Source: Pseudoalteromonas luteoviolacea H33-S (GTDB lineage: Bacteria > Pseudomonadota > Gammaproteobacteria > Enterobacterales > Alteromonadaceae). From it: a DNA stretch of 64,000 nt. How positions within the stretch are numbered: position 1 is the first letter of the stretch; every line of letters starts with the position of its first letter. Shown piece by piece: positions 25,030 to 34,033 of this stretch. The stretch spans positions 59,900-123,899 of the forward strand of contig NZ_AUXY01000088.1 of assembly GCF_001625695.1 (NCBI RefSeq). The letters run 5' to 3'. Both the position numbers and the translations under genes were made by a program. A model generated the notes under the pieces. The model worked only from the letters and a program-made list of their open reading frames with translations, was not told the DNA's origin and ran no database searches.

Positions 25030-26870
25030 TGAAAAAGTACACAATTTTTGGTGGTGGGCCATCAGGTTTATATACAGCTTGGCGTTTATTGGATAGCGGT
25101 AAAGTAACAAAAGGTGAGCAACTCGAAATAGTTGAGTGGGGAGATTACGATTATGCACAAAATGGAGAAGGAACGCGTTTACCTGCAGGCCGTATCTGTA
25201 CTCATCACTATAAAAATGACAGCACGCAATCTTATATCGAAGTTGGCGGAATGCGTTTTATCGAGTGGGATGACAAAAACAAAGAAGGGCATCAGCTTGT
25301 AACGACGACTATTCGCAAACTGGGTCTTGACTGTCAAAAAGCCCCTTTTAATACGACTGATGATCCGCTTTTATTTGTACGTGGTCAGCACATGTACCAA
25401 AGTGAAATCAACTTCTATAACAGAGCTCCATATGATACCAATACATGTGTTGATATAAAGGCTGACGTCAAAGTTGGTAATCAGTTTAATGTAGTTGAAA
25501 CGGTCAGTGTACCTGCAAATGCTGCACCAGCAGATGATTTAATCGGGAGTGTATCAAATTCAATTGTAACTAAAAAGGCGACAAATAGAGTCCAGCAGTG
25601 TGAGTTTTACGCATCAGGAGAGCTACCCGATGGGTTTGAGTCATATGTGTACAAGCCAGGCGATTTAGTAAGCAATATTGGTTACTGGAATATTTTGTAT
25701 GACCAAGCATATAACGAAGGGTATCAATATGCTGCTGATGCCAATGGCTACAGCTCTAATGTGATAAATTGGAATGCTGCGGATGCGGCTGTTTATAACG
25801 GCGAGTTTGCACCCGGCGGTAAATTCAAAACCTTGAAAACAGGCATGTCATCTCTGTTTGTACGTTTATACAAAATGTGCTCTGCTCTTGCAGAAAGTAA
25901 AGGCGTTGATTTCAAAATAACGAAATCTACTCGATTACATTCGATCTGGAACACGTCTGGTAAAACACAGTATTATACTGCTACTGCGTGTCAACCAGAT
26001 GTGCCCGATGGTGATGTAAAAGAAACTGATTATGCATTTTTGGCAATGCCGCCTCATGCTATCAAGGCGGTTGCTGCTGCCACTAGGTACTTGCCAGAAG
26101 AGTGTGATCGAGTTAACTTTTTAAATCAAACCAATGTGGCTAATTACTTAGAGTCTGTCATTGAGCAACCTTCCTTTAAAGCTGCGATGTTTTTTGATAA
26201 ACCCTGGTGGGAAGATAATGCACTGCCATTTAAGCCTAAAATTAACACGCAAACGCAAACATATGGGCCGACAATCACTGATTTACCGATTAGACAGGTT
26301 TACTATTTTGGTAATAACGCAGCCGATCAAAGTGCGAAGCCTGTATATGGTATTTTGGCATCATATGATGATATGCGTTTCACGAATTTCTGGCGTGAGT
26401 TGGAGTGGTCAATCGATAAGCAGCATACGGTTGCACCTAGCACAGATATTCAGCCACTCATAGGTGCTAAAAAAGCGACTAATGCAATGCAAAAAATGCT
26501 TAGGTTACAACTAGCTAGATTGCATTATGGTAATGACCATGTAGATCCAAAAGTGATCCCTAAACCATTAGAAACCACTTTTATGGACTGGGGGCATAAC
26601 CCATTTGGCGCTGGCTATCATGCTTGGGCATCGCACTATAATATTTGCAATGTCATGCAAGATATACGTACACCGGAATTGCTGGCAGGTATGGATAAAT
26701 CGCCGAATGTGTTTATCATTGGCTCCGCGTTTTCAAATGATCAAGCATGGATTGAAGGTGCTTTTTGTACTGCAGAGTCAGTGCTAGTGGACTTTTTAAA
26801 TGTTGAAACAATAGCAACGGATCCACAGGATTACCCTCTAATTTGCGGTACTTGTGATATTAGGATGTAA
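25029..26870 (+). CDS. flavin-containing amine/L-amino acid oxidase-like protein
   Basis: A 613-aa flavoprotein starting in TAATG, 1 nt overlapping the upstream oxidase. It has a dinucleotide-binding motif (IFGGGPSGLYTAWRLL), the GG motif VGGMRFIEW typical of L-amino acid and monoamine oxidases, and a C-terminal flavin segment GSAFSNDQAWIEGAF. The middle is longer than usual (about 170-300). Without a signal peptide it should act in the cytosol and would generate a keto acid, ammonia and H2O2, or work as a dehydrogenase. Related marine enzymes act on lysine or broad amino acids; the substrate here is unknown. Confidence 0.82.
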   Translation: MKKYTIFGGGPSGLYTAWRLLDSGKVTKGEQLEIVEWGDYDYAQNGEGTRLPAGRICTHHYKNDSTQSYIEVGGMRFIEWDDKNKEGHQLVTTTIRKLGLDCQKAPFNTTDDPLLFVRGQHMYQSEINFYNRAPYDTNTCVDIKADVKVGNQFNVVETVSVPANAAPADDLIGSVSNSIVTKKATNRVQQCEFYASGELPDGFESYVYKPGDLVSNIGYWNILYDQAYNEGYQYAADANGYSSNVINWNAADAAVYNGEFAPGGKFKTLKTGMSSLFVRLYKMCSALAESKGVDFKITKSTRLHSIWNTSGKTQYYTATACQPDVPDGDVKETDYAFLAMPPHAIKAVAAATRYLPEECDRVNFLNQTNVANYLESVIEQPSFKAAMFFDKPWWEDNALPFKPKINTQTQTYGPTITDLPIRQVYYFGNNAADQSAKPVYGILASYDDMRFTNFWRELEWSIDKQHTVAPSTDIQPLIGAKKATNAMQKMLRLQLARLHYGNDHVDPKVIPKPLETTFMDWGHNPFGAGYHAWASHYNICNVMQDIRTPELLAGMDKSPNVFIIGSAFSNDQAWIEGAFCTAESVLVDFLNVETIATDPQDYPLICGTCDIRM

Positions 26871-27296
26871 TTTCAAGTGCATTGTTTGAAGTGAGCGTAT
26901 TCAGTCTCTTAATTAAGAGCGCTGTAAACATCTGGTGTTATTCACCTTTGTTAGCACCAGATTTTAGCTTTTGTCCTTATTAGTACTATAAATGCAGGTT
27001 TAATTTGGCTATTAGAGTGCTCAGATAGAAAAGCCACACGATATGGGGATTGAATTAAAAACCAGTATTTTGGTATTGATAAATGTTTATTAAACGTAAT
27101 TTTTATGGTTCTGTAGTTTAACGGTTTTGTGTTTATGAGCTATCTTTAAATCGTAGCTGTCTGCAACTCATTTTTGTACTGTTCTTTAGGTCTAATGGGC
27201 CAATAAAGGCAATCAGTTACTAGAATATATTCAAAGAAGTCCGCACAGCTAGTTTGATCTAGCATTTTTTTGGTATACAAAAGATAGAGAGTGAAT
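26871..27296. other. intergenic region after the oxidase operon
   Basis: No gene, repeat or clear terminator recognised. A minus-strand open frame across 27146-27493 mirrors the Pmp3 gene and is not credited. Confidence 0.5.
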
Positions 27297-27482
27297 ATGA
27301 GCTCAAGTAATGTAAGTATCTTAAACTTAATTTTTGCAATTTTCCTTCCGCCTATTGGTGCATTTTTGCAAGTCGGCTTCAGTCTGCACTTTTTTATCAA
27401 TATTGTGTTGACTCTACTTGGTGGCCTACCAGGAATGATCCACGCTATATGGCTTGTTGTTACCAATAAATCGGGTGAGTGA
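27297..27482 (+). CDS. YqaE/Pmp3 family membrane protein
   Basis: A 61-aa protein with two hydrophobic hairpin segments. The family signature is clear: LIFAIFLPPIGAFLQVGF and LLGGLPGMIHAIWLV (PF01679). These small membrane proteins are associated with salt, cold or membrane-potential stress. ATG 27297 is preceded by AGAGAG and is preferred over the GTG at 27291. Confidence 0.86.
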   Translation: MSSSNVSILNLIFAIFLPPIGAFLQVGFSLHFFINIVLTLLGGLPGMIHAIWLVVTNKSGE

Positions 27483-27577
27483 TCCAAATTCAATCAATGA
27501 GCTAATAATGTGCTAATGCTACATGGTTAGCCCATTGATTCTCCCGAACTTCATAAGTCTCAATTATGAGCCCGGGC

Positions 27578-28405
27578 TTAGGTAAGCGGTGTTGACCAAA
27601 CATTGACAGATAGTAGCTCACCATGCTGATATCTTTGGTTTATTAGCCGGCCTGAGAAATTGAACCCGGCCTGATGGAGTATTTTGTTTTTGTCGTAATT
27701 GTCAGATAAACAATTTGACTGAAGCAAAACGATACCTAAGGATTTTAAATGTGACTTTGTGAGCGTGATTAGGTCTCTTTTTACATCTAACGTATCGAGA
27801 TGATCAGCAATGACTATGTTTGAAATATTGGCGACATTGCCATGAGAAAGATATGTAACCCTCACGTACGCGACTATATTATCTAAAAATTCAAATACAA
27901 GATAATCATTGCCTTGTTGCATATCGTCAATAATCGCCCGTTCGCCTTGATTAAAGGCTGTATAATGGCAGTTGGTACTAAATTGTAATTTAGCGATATC
28001 CATTGCATCATTGTGTTGAGCAAATCGAATCATAGACAAACCCGACGGTATCACATCATGTTCATTGGGCGCTGATGTAATCACATCCAAAACAGAATCG
28101 TGCTCTAACTTACCCACTTCTTGTGCTCTTGTTGTGTCAAAGTATTTTGCGATGTACAAAGCATCATGTGAACCGCAATAGCTAGGGACGGCTGCTTCTA
28201 TTTGATAATCTTTATTTGAAAACAGGCCAAACTGAGATTCGTTGATGATATAGCTAATTTTAGTATTACAGTGTTTATGCGTTTCTTGCTCAATTGAGTC
28301 TATAGTGTGTTCTTTTAGACTGGAATTGATCAAGTTGGCGGACGTGAGTCTGTTAACTGTATTAAATTCCAATATGCTATCTACATCCATCGAATTTTTT
28401 CTCAT
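27578..28405 (-). CDS. GNAT-family N-acetyltransferase-like protein
   Basis: A 275-aa protein. The C-terminal part (about 145-265) has the GNAT order: SMIRFAQHNDAMDIAKL, YLVFEFLDNIVAYVRVTYL, a strand with NISNIVIADHL and a terminal KSLGIVLLQSNCL helix-strand. The N-terminal part, EAAVPSYCGSHDALYIAKYF, resembles the extra region of the AblB beta-lysine acetyltransferases. The acetyl-CoA loop (Q/RxxGxG) is not obvious, so catalytic competence is uncertain. It converges on the Pmp3 gene. Confidence 0.62.
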   Translation of the reverse strand: MRKNSMDVDSILEFNTVNRLTSANLINSSLKEHTIDSIEQETHKHCNTKISYIINESQFGLFSNKDYQIEAAVPSYCGSHDALYIAKYFDTTRAQEVGKLEHDSVLDVITSAPNEHDVIPSGLSMIRFAQHNDAMDIAKLQFSTNCHYTAFNQGERAIIDDMQQGNDYLVFEFLDNIVAYVRVTYLSHGNVANISNIVIADHLDTLDVKRDLITLTKSHLKSLGIVLLQSNCLSDNYDKNKILHQAGFNFSGRLINQRYQHGELLSVNVWSTPLT

Positions 28406-28630
28406 TTTACCTGAACTAACTTCATTGAGTCTTTTAATTAGAGCTCTAATGTTTTATTGCCTTTTATCATGGCAAATATAGAGATAATTTTCAAATCCTA
28501 TCGTTATTTTCGCTTTTAAGTCCTACTTTTTTCATTTTTTTATGTTCTTTTTAATTCGATCACTAATTAAATTTTTATCTTTTTTGAAAAGTAAATTTAT
28601 ATGATAAGTTTGTATGATAAATAAAATTTA

Positions 28631-29260
28631 TCACCATGATAGAGGTAAATTTCGTAAATATGGAAAAAGCATCAAAGAGTCTTTGATAAGTTCTGTCTTG
28701 TTACTTTTTGCCAAGTACATAGCAAAAATTTCTCTAGTATAAGTAGGGGGTTTTTCGACCAAAAAAAGTTTTTTCTTGCGTATCAAGTCAAAGCACATTT
28801 GTTTTGGTAGGTAAGCCGTACCACCCGCTTCGGTGATGAAGTTTAACGCGATTCTTGGCTGACTCATGGTGTGTTTAATCGCCGTGTTTTCGCAAAAATC
28901 ACGGACAAATTGACTATTCACAGCCTCGCCATAATCAACTTGGATTATGCTTTTGATTTGGTCTACCTCTAAATTTTGCTGGGTTGATACTAGTTGTAAC
29001 GGTACTGTACTGACTTTTTCCGTCACGATTTCTTCAATGTAAGGGGGTTCGAATATGAATGCGATGTCTATTAACCTTGCTAGCAGCTGCTTTCTTAATT
29101 CCAAAGGAGAGTAATTTTGAATATGAAGTTGAACATCATCTAAGTTCCTATCAATTTTTTGTAGCCAATCTTGTAAAACAATGTCCCAAATTGACATCAT
29201 GGACCCAACAAATAACTGACTTACATTACCTTCACTTACACCGACTGCTGGTATGGGCAA
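28631..29260 (-). pseudogene. LysR-type effector-binding domain lacking the HTH
   Basis: A 209-aa open frame beginning at a TTG whose sequence matches only the substrate-binding half of LysR regulators (VGVSEGNVSQLFVGSMMSIW, LELRKQLLARLIDIAFIFEP, GGTAYLPKQMCFDL). A normal LTTR needs about 85 more N-terminal residues for the winged helix. Upstream there are only about 60 nt to the receptor gene's terminator, and neither frame offers an HTH. It is therefore either a 5'-deleted remnant or a stand-alone domain, without DNA binding. Its frame is otherwise intact. Confidence 0.75.
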
Positions 29261-29319
29261 GATAGCACAGGTTTATGAAAAGAAGAACGAAGAGTCAAAA
29301 GACAAGGAAAGCGTTTAAA

Positions 29320-29350
29320 ATAAAAATGCTGCCCCGAAGGACAGCATTTT
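29320..29350 (-). terminator. rho-independent terminator of the His-rich receptor
   Basis: On the minus strand the stem aaaatgctg/cagcatttt closes onto a TTCG tetraloop with inner pairs, followed by TATTTT. UUCG loops are exceptionally stable. Confidence 0.88.
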
Positions 29351-29376
29351 GGGTCTCTATAAAAGAAAGGAACTGG

Positions 29377-31965
29377 TTAGAAGTAAGCTCTGACCCCAAG
29401 CTTAACATTGCGCCCAGGTAGAGGCGCCTGATCCTTGATGAATGAGCTATGCACAAAGCCTAGTTCGTCCGTCAAGTTTTCTAAATTTAGGTAACCAACC
29501 ATATCGATACCTTGAACTGCAAAGTCGTAGCTCATGCTTGCATCTACAAGTGTGTAGCCCTTGGTCACTGTCTCATACGATGTGATTTCGTCTTGCTCTA
29601 GGTAACGGGTAATTGTCATATCCGCTGAGAAAGGACCTTTTTCATATCCGTAGTTGATACCAAGCTTGTTGCTAGGAATACGCGGTAGGTTTTGGCTATT
29701 GTCTAGCTTAGCGCGTAGGTGGTCACCAAAGATTTTAACGCGGTTGACGTCGTTAATTTGGTAATGAACGTCGAATTCTAAGCCGTATAATTCTGCATCT
29801 TGACTAACGAACTGATAAACATCACGCGCACCTTCGTGCTCATGATCTGCAACCTCTAATCCGTGTTCAGATGTGAAGAAGTAGTTCGTTTTTTCTTGAT
29901 AGTAGAAACCCGCAATATCGTTATAGAAGAAGTTCAAAGTGTAACCGAAGTCACCGATGAAACGACGGAAACTAATGTCTAAGTTAGTCGCAGTTTCTTT
30001 TTCGATGTCTGTTGGTTCAAAATGAATTTCTGTGCCTTCAATGTGATAGCCAAGACCTAGTTCATATGTGCTTGTTGCAATGTGAAGGCCGTTAGATAGT
30101 AGCTCAGCAGTAAGTGGTGCACGCTCTGAACGTGAAAGACTTACAGCAACATTGTGACCTGGCGCATAAGTATAAACACCACCTACAGATGCACTCACAT
30201 TCGTCATATCAAGCGTGTAATCTGAGATTTGAGTCGTTTTAACTAATGTCTCTTCATGGCCGTGGTCGTGGTCGTGGTCATGGTCGTGCTCATCGTGACC
30301 ATGCTCGTCATGATCATCTTCATGGCCAATATGTGTTTCAGTAATGCGGCTAGTTAGCTCATAGTTTTCAACACGCGCACCTAACTCTAAAGTAAAGTCA
30401 CCAAACTCACGCTCTTCTAATACGTAAAACGCATGTGTCGTTGTGTTAGTTGCTGGCGTAAATGCTTCTGCGCCCTCTGCTTCATAGTCGCTGTCAGAGT
30501 AGTGGTAACCAAAAATACCATGCCACTCACCGATACGGTGTTCGAAGTTAGTTCTTAGCTCAGTAGTTTCATTTTTGAATACTGTGCCAACCATGCCAGC
30601 TTCAATTTCAGCATGTTCATAATCAGTGTAACCAGCGCGTACTTGGATCGATTCAAGCCAGTTGTTATGAAGGGCATAGTTAAATAATGCTTGCCAACGA
30701 TCTTGTTTTACGCGTGCAAACACATTGTGGTTTTCTTCGTCGTGACCGTGTGCATCTTCATCACCATGGTCGTCGTGGTCGTGCTCATCATGACCGTGCT
30801 CGTCGTGGCCATGTTCATCATGATCATGCTCATCATGGTCGTGCCCGTGATCATGGTCATGTCCGTGGTCATGTCCGTGGTCATGACTGTGTGCAGGGAT
30901 ACCATAATCTGTCTCGATGCTACCGTAAGAGAAGCCGACAGTTATATGGTCAGTGACATAGCTTGTGCCAATGTTAAATACTTCAGAGTCGATAAACGTA
31001 TTATCTACTTTTTCTGCGTATTCAGCTGTGTGCTCCTCACCTTCATGCTCGTCATGGCCATGTTCTTCATGGTCGTGATCATGCTCATCTTCGTGGTGTT
31101 CATCATGATCACCAGGTAACTTGAAACTTGGAGTTTCATAGTCACCGCCTTTGCGCTTAACGCCATCAAAGTGGAAGTTGAAGCCGTTATGGCCAGCTTC
31201 GAATAGTGCAGCGACTGTATTGGTATTTGAATTTGTATCATGGCTGTAATCAACAGCACCTTGAGGCGCTTCAACAACATCTGTTGGAATACGGTTATCA
31301 ACAACGTTTACAACACCGCCGATTGCACCTGAGCCGTACAATAGGGTAGCTGGGCCACGAAGTACTTCGATTTGTTCTGCGCTCAATGCGTCGTTAGTAT
31401 TTGCGTGGTCAGGGCCGATGCGAGAGGCATCACTGCTATCTAATCCATTTTGAGTGATTTTTACACGAGGGCCATCTAAGCCACGGATGATTGGGCTTGA
31501 CGACACAGGGCCAAAGTAGCTTGCATTGATACCAGGTAGATCTTTTAATGTCTCACCAAGAGTTGGTTTTGCTGAATTCTTTAATTTATCACCACTTAAC
31601 ACTGTTACAGGTGATGCCATCTCCATGTTACTTTTATGAAGCGCTGAAGCATATACGACGATGCTTTCAATAGAGCTTGGTGTCAGTGTAACAGTAACAA
31701 AAGGAGAATCAGGGTTTACGTCTAAACGTTGATCGATAAAGTTGTTTTTGGAAACGTGAAGCTCAGACGCTGCATCTACTGCAATAGTAAAGTTACCATT
31801 GTCATCTGTTTTGATAGTTTGAGACTTACCGTGTAGGTGAACATTCGCGTTGCTAATAGGGAGGTTGTTGTTATCAACTACTTTGCCGCTTAACTCACCA
31901 GCAAACGCTGATGTTGACAGCATTACTGCGCTGACACTCAGAGAAATCAAAGATTGTTTAAACAT
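29377..31965 (-). CDS. znuD: TonB-dependent receptor with His-rich loops, ZnuD-like
   Basis: An outer-membrane receptor probably importing zinc. The frame opens at 32031, but ATG 31965 gives MFKQSLISLSVSAVMLS, a signal peptide, with AGAAG upstream. An N-terminal carboxypeptidase-like beta-sandwich (GKVVDNNNLPISNANVHLHG) precedes the plug (LGETLKDLPGINA, GPATLLYGSGAIGGVVN) and barrel ending GVRAYF. Three histidine/aspartate-rich stretches (bases 30255-30335, 30735-30897, 31035-31130), with runs such as HGHDHGHDHDHG, are likely surface loops that capture metal. Two Zur-like operators upstream support zinc regulation. The symbol reflects similarity in type, not proof. Confidence 0.88.
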   Translation of the reverse strand: MFKQSLISLSVSAVMLSTSAFAGELSGKVVDNNNLPISNANVHLHGKSQTIKTDDNGNFTIAVDAASELHVSKNNFIDQRLDVNPDSPFVTVTLTPSSIESIVVYASALHKSNMEMASPVTVLSGDKLKNSAKPTLGETLKDLPGINASYFGPVSSSPIIRGLDGPRVKITQNGLDSSDASRIGPDHANTNDALSAEQIEVLRGPATLLYGSGAIGGVVNVVDNRIPTDVVEAPQGAVDYSHDTNSNTNTVAALFEAGHNGFNFHFDGVKRKGGDYETPSFKLPGDHDEHHEDEHDHDHEEHGHDEHEGEEHTAEYAEKVDNTFIDSEVFNIGTSYVTDHITVGFSYGSIETDYGIPAHSHDHGHDHGHDHDHGHDHDEHDHDEHGHDEHGHDEHDHDDHGDEDAHGHDEENHNVFARVKQDRWQALFNYALHNNWLESIQVRAGYTDYEHAEIEAGMVGTVFKNETTELRTNFEHRIGEWHGIFGYHYSDSDYEAEGAEAFTPATNTTTHAFYVLEEREFGDFTLELGARVENYELTSRITETHIGHEDDHDEHGHDEHDHDHDHDHGHEETLVKTTQISDYTLDMTNVSASVGGVYTYAPGHNVAVSLSRSERAPLTAELLSNGLHIATSTYELGLGYHIEGTEIHFEPTDIEKETATNLDISFRRFIGDFGYTLNFFYNDIAGFYYQEKTNYFFTSEHGLEVADHEHEGARDVYQFVSQDAELYGLEFDVHYQINDVNRVKIFGDHLRAKLDNSQNLPRIPSNKLGINYGYEKGPFSADMTITRYLEQDEITSYETVTKGYTLVDASMSYDFAVQGIDMVGYLNLENLTDELGFVHSSFIKDQAPLPGRNVKLGVRAYF

Positions 31966-31997
31966 TGTACTTCTTTTCTGTATGTGATTGTGAACGT

Positions 31998-32010
31998 GTA
32001 ATAATATAAC
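31998..32010 (-). promoter_or_regulatory. Zur-like operator, site 1
   Basis: gtaataatataac matches the inverted repeat GTTATAnTATAAC at 12 of 13 positions, 33 nt upstream of the receptor ATG. Confidence 0.6.
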
Positions 32011-32035
32011 ACTGCAAAATATATAAAACAATGAT

Positions 32036-32048
32036 GTTATACTATAAC
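32036..32048 (-). promoter_or_regulatory. Zur-like operator, site 2
   Basis: gttatactataac is a perfect match to the Zur core GTTATAnTATAAC. It lies 71 nt upstream of the receptor ATG and 66 nt from the divergent yaeQ start, so Zur could affect both. Confidence 0.75.
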
Positions 32049-32114
32049 TTTATATTTGAATTATGATTGTCTGTTCCTATATTTAAAATAATAAAACGTT
32101 TATAGGGCGCAAAG

Positions 32115-32639
32115 ATGACAGGGCCATTTGTCTTCAAAGTAAGATTGAAAATTGCAGATTTATTTCATCAAGCTAATCATCTTGAGACTTTTACAGCTGC
32201 GCTTCAAAAGACGGAGACGTTGCAGCATTTTGTACTAAAGCTGATCGCTTACTGTGCTTTGTCATATAAAAATGAGGTTCGTTGGTTAAATAGCAGAGAA
32301 AAGCACCACCCAGATGTTTGGCACGAGCTCGAAAGTGGCGAAATAGAAAACGCGCTTTTTGTTGCAAGTCCAGATTTGAGTGAACTTCAGAAATACGCGC
32401 GTCTTTACAGTAAACTCATTATTTTTAACACCCATAACGAGCAATGGTTCGACGAGTTAAAGCCTCATCTAGTTGCTTTTCACAACCTAAAAATTTTTGC
32501 GATTGAATCGCGTTTTGTTGATGAGCTGGTGGATGCACTGACACGTAGTTTGCATTGGGATGTAATTATTGAAGACGGCGCCATCAGTATCAGTAATGGC
32601 GACGATTATTTTCAAAGTGATGTTGTTCGATTAAGTTAG
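32115..32639 (+). CDS. yaeQ: YaeQ family protein
   Basis: A 174-aa protein close in length to E. coli YaeQ (181). FKVRLKIADL, HFVLKLIAYCALSYKNEVRW and DVIIEDGAISIS match the family's nuclease-like fold (PF07152). Its physiological role is unsettled. It is divergent from the ZnuD-like receptor and overlaps the convergent ferredoxin gene by 9 nt at its 3' end, with no terminator between. Confidence 0.87.
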   Translation: MTGPFVFKVRLKIADLFHQANHLETFTAALQKTETLQHFVLKLIAYCALSYKNEVRWLNSREKHHPDVWHELESGEIENALFVASPDLSELQKYARLYSKLIIFNTHNEQWFDELKPHLVAFHNLKIFAIESRFVDELVDALTRSLHWDVIIEDGAISISNGDDYFQSDVVRLS

Positions 32640-32903
32640 CTTGATGACAACATCTGTAATTGGCTTCGAGCAACATAGTAAAACCTCTCCATCCCTTACA
32701 AATGCCAATGGTTCCTGATTGTAAGTAACTTGGCCTTCAACAAGCTTGGCTCGGCACGCACCGCAATAGCCTTCACGGCATTGGTAAGGAATATCGATAT
32801 TGTTTTGTTCTAGAGTGCATAGTAGAGAAGGTGACTGAGCCGCAAATTTAAGCGGCTCATCATGGTCTTCAATTGAAATCTTCAGTTCTGGCCTTTCTTC
32901 CAT
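32631..32903 (-). CDS. yfaE: class I RNR maintenance ferredoxin YfaE
   Basis: A 90-aa [2Fe-2S] ferredoxin that helps assemble or repair the diferric-tyrosyl cofactor of NrdB. The cluster motif is CREGYCGACRAKLVEG followed by CCSKP, giving the C-x4-C-x2-C...C plant-type pattern. The start overlaps the nrdB stop by one base (TAATG), which is translational coupling. The stop overlaps the convergent yaeQ gene. Confidence 0.93.
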   Translation of the reverse strand: MEERPELKISIEDHDEPLKFAAQSPSLLCTLEQNNIDIPYQCREGYCGACRAKLVEGQVTYNQEPLAFVRDGEVLLCCSKPITDVVIKLT

Positions 32904-34033
32904 TACAGGTCGAAATCACCAAAGTCTGAAGCGCTGACTTCAGCATCGATTTGACCTACTAAGTATGAACTGATCTCTGCTTCTTGTGGCGCAACCTGAA
33001 CGTTATCAGATACTAACCATGCATTGATCCAAGGGATTGGGTTACTCTTATTCTCAAACTGAGCAGGTAGACCGACAGCAGTCATACGCACGTTTGTGAT
33101 GTACTCGACGTACTGGCATAAGATGTCTTTGTTTAACCCGATCATTGAGCCGTCTTTAAACAAATATTCTGCCCATTCTTTTTCTTGCTCAGCAGCTTCG
33201 ACAAACATCTTAATCGCTTCTTGCTCACATTGAGCTGCAACAATTGACATTTCAGGGTCGTCTTTGCCTTCTTGCATAATATTGAGGATATGCTGAGTAC
33301 CAGACAAGTGAAGTGCTTCATCACGAGCGATTAGCTTAATGATTTTGGCGTTACCTTCCATAAGCTCACGCTCAGCAAATGCAAAAGAACAAGCAAAACT
33401 GACGTAGAAGCGAATAGCTTCAAGAATATTGACTGACATGATGCAAAGGTAAAGCAACTTTTTAAGTTCAAATAAGTTGATGTGAACTGTTTCGCCGTTG
33501 ATTTGATGTTTACCTTCACCATACATGTTGTAGATAGATACTTTCTCGATTAACTCGTCGTAGTATTTAGTGACCGAATCTGCACGCTCACTGATCTTTT
33601 CATTTTCTACGATATCATCAAAAATAACTTCTGGCTGTTTAGTCACGTTCCTTATGATGTGTGTGTACGAGCGGCTGTGGATCGTTTCACTGAACGCCCA
33701 TGTTTCGATCCATGTTTCCAATTCAGGAATTGAAACTATTGGTAATAACGCAACATTCGGTGAGCGACCTTGAACGCTGTCTAACAGCGTTTGGTATTTT
33801 AAATTACTTAAAAAGATGTGCTTTTCATGCTCAGGCAATGCCTGAAAGTCTAATCTGTCTTTACTTACATCGACTTCTTCTGGACGCCAAAAGAAAGACA
33901 ATTGCTTTTCAATTAGCTTCTCAAAAATTGGATATTTCTGCTGATCATAGCGAGATACATTAACAGATTGGCCAAAGAACATTGGCTCTTTTAGTTGGTC
34001 ATTATGTTTTCTGTTAAACGTAGAATACGACAT
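32903..34033 (-). CDS. nrdB: ribonucleotide reductase class Ia beta subunit
   Basis: The radical-bearing subunit of 376 aa, the usual length. Iron ligands and the tyrosine region are intact: LSNLKYQTLLDSVQGRSPNV, WIETWAFSETIHSRSYTHIIRN and ARDEALHLSGTQHIL. Many stretches are identical to E. coli NrdB. The gene is followed by yfaE as usual, but nrdA is not upstream: the next 632 nt are non-coding and then a lipoprotein begins on the same strand. The catalytic subunit must lie elsewhere. Confidence 0.96.
   Translation of the reverse strand: MSYSTFNRKHNDQLKEPMFFGQSVNVSRYDQQKYPIFEKLIEKQLSFFWRPEEVDVSKDRLDFQALPEHEKHIFLSNLKYQTLLDSVQGRSPNVALLPIVSIPELETWIETWAFSETIHSRSYTHIIRNVTKQPEVIFDDIVENEKISERADSVTKYYDELIEKVSIYNMYGEGKHQINGETVHINLFELKKLLYLCIMSVNILEAIRFYVSFACSFAFAERELMEGNAKIIKLIARDEALHLSGTQHILNIMQEGKDDPEMSIVAAQCEQEAIKMFVEAAEQEKEWAEYLFKDGSMIGLNKDILCQYVEYITNVRMTAVGLPAQFENKSNPIPWINAWLVSDNVQVAPQEAEISSYLVGQIDAEVSASDFGDFDL

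Noticed and set aside
27146..27493. 115-codon minus-strand frame over the Pmp3 gene
   Set aside because: It lies opposite a well-conserved Pmp3-type gene and has no domain of its own.
30687..31304. Long open frames in other phases across the His-rich receptor blocks
   Set aside because: They are produced by the CAT/GAT/CAC repeat codons; the translations are monotone Met/His/Val runs with no Shine-Dalgarno or family match.
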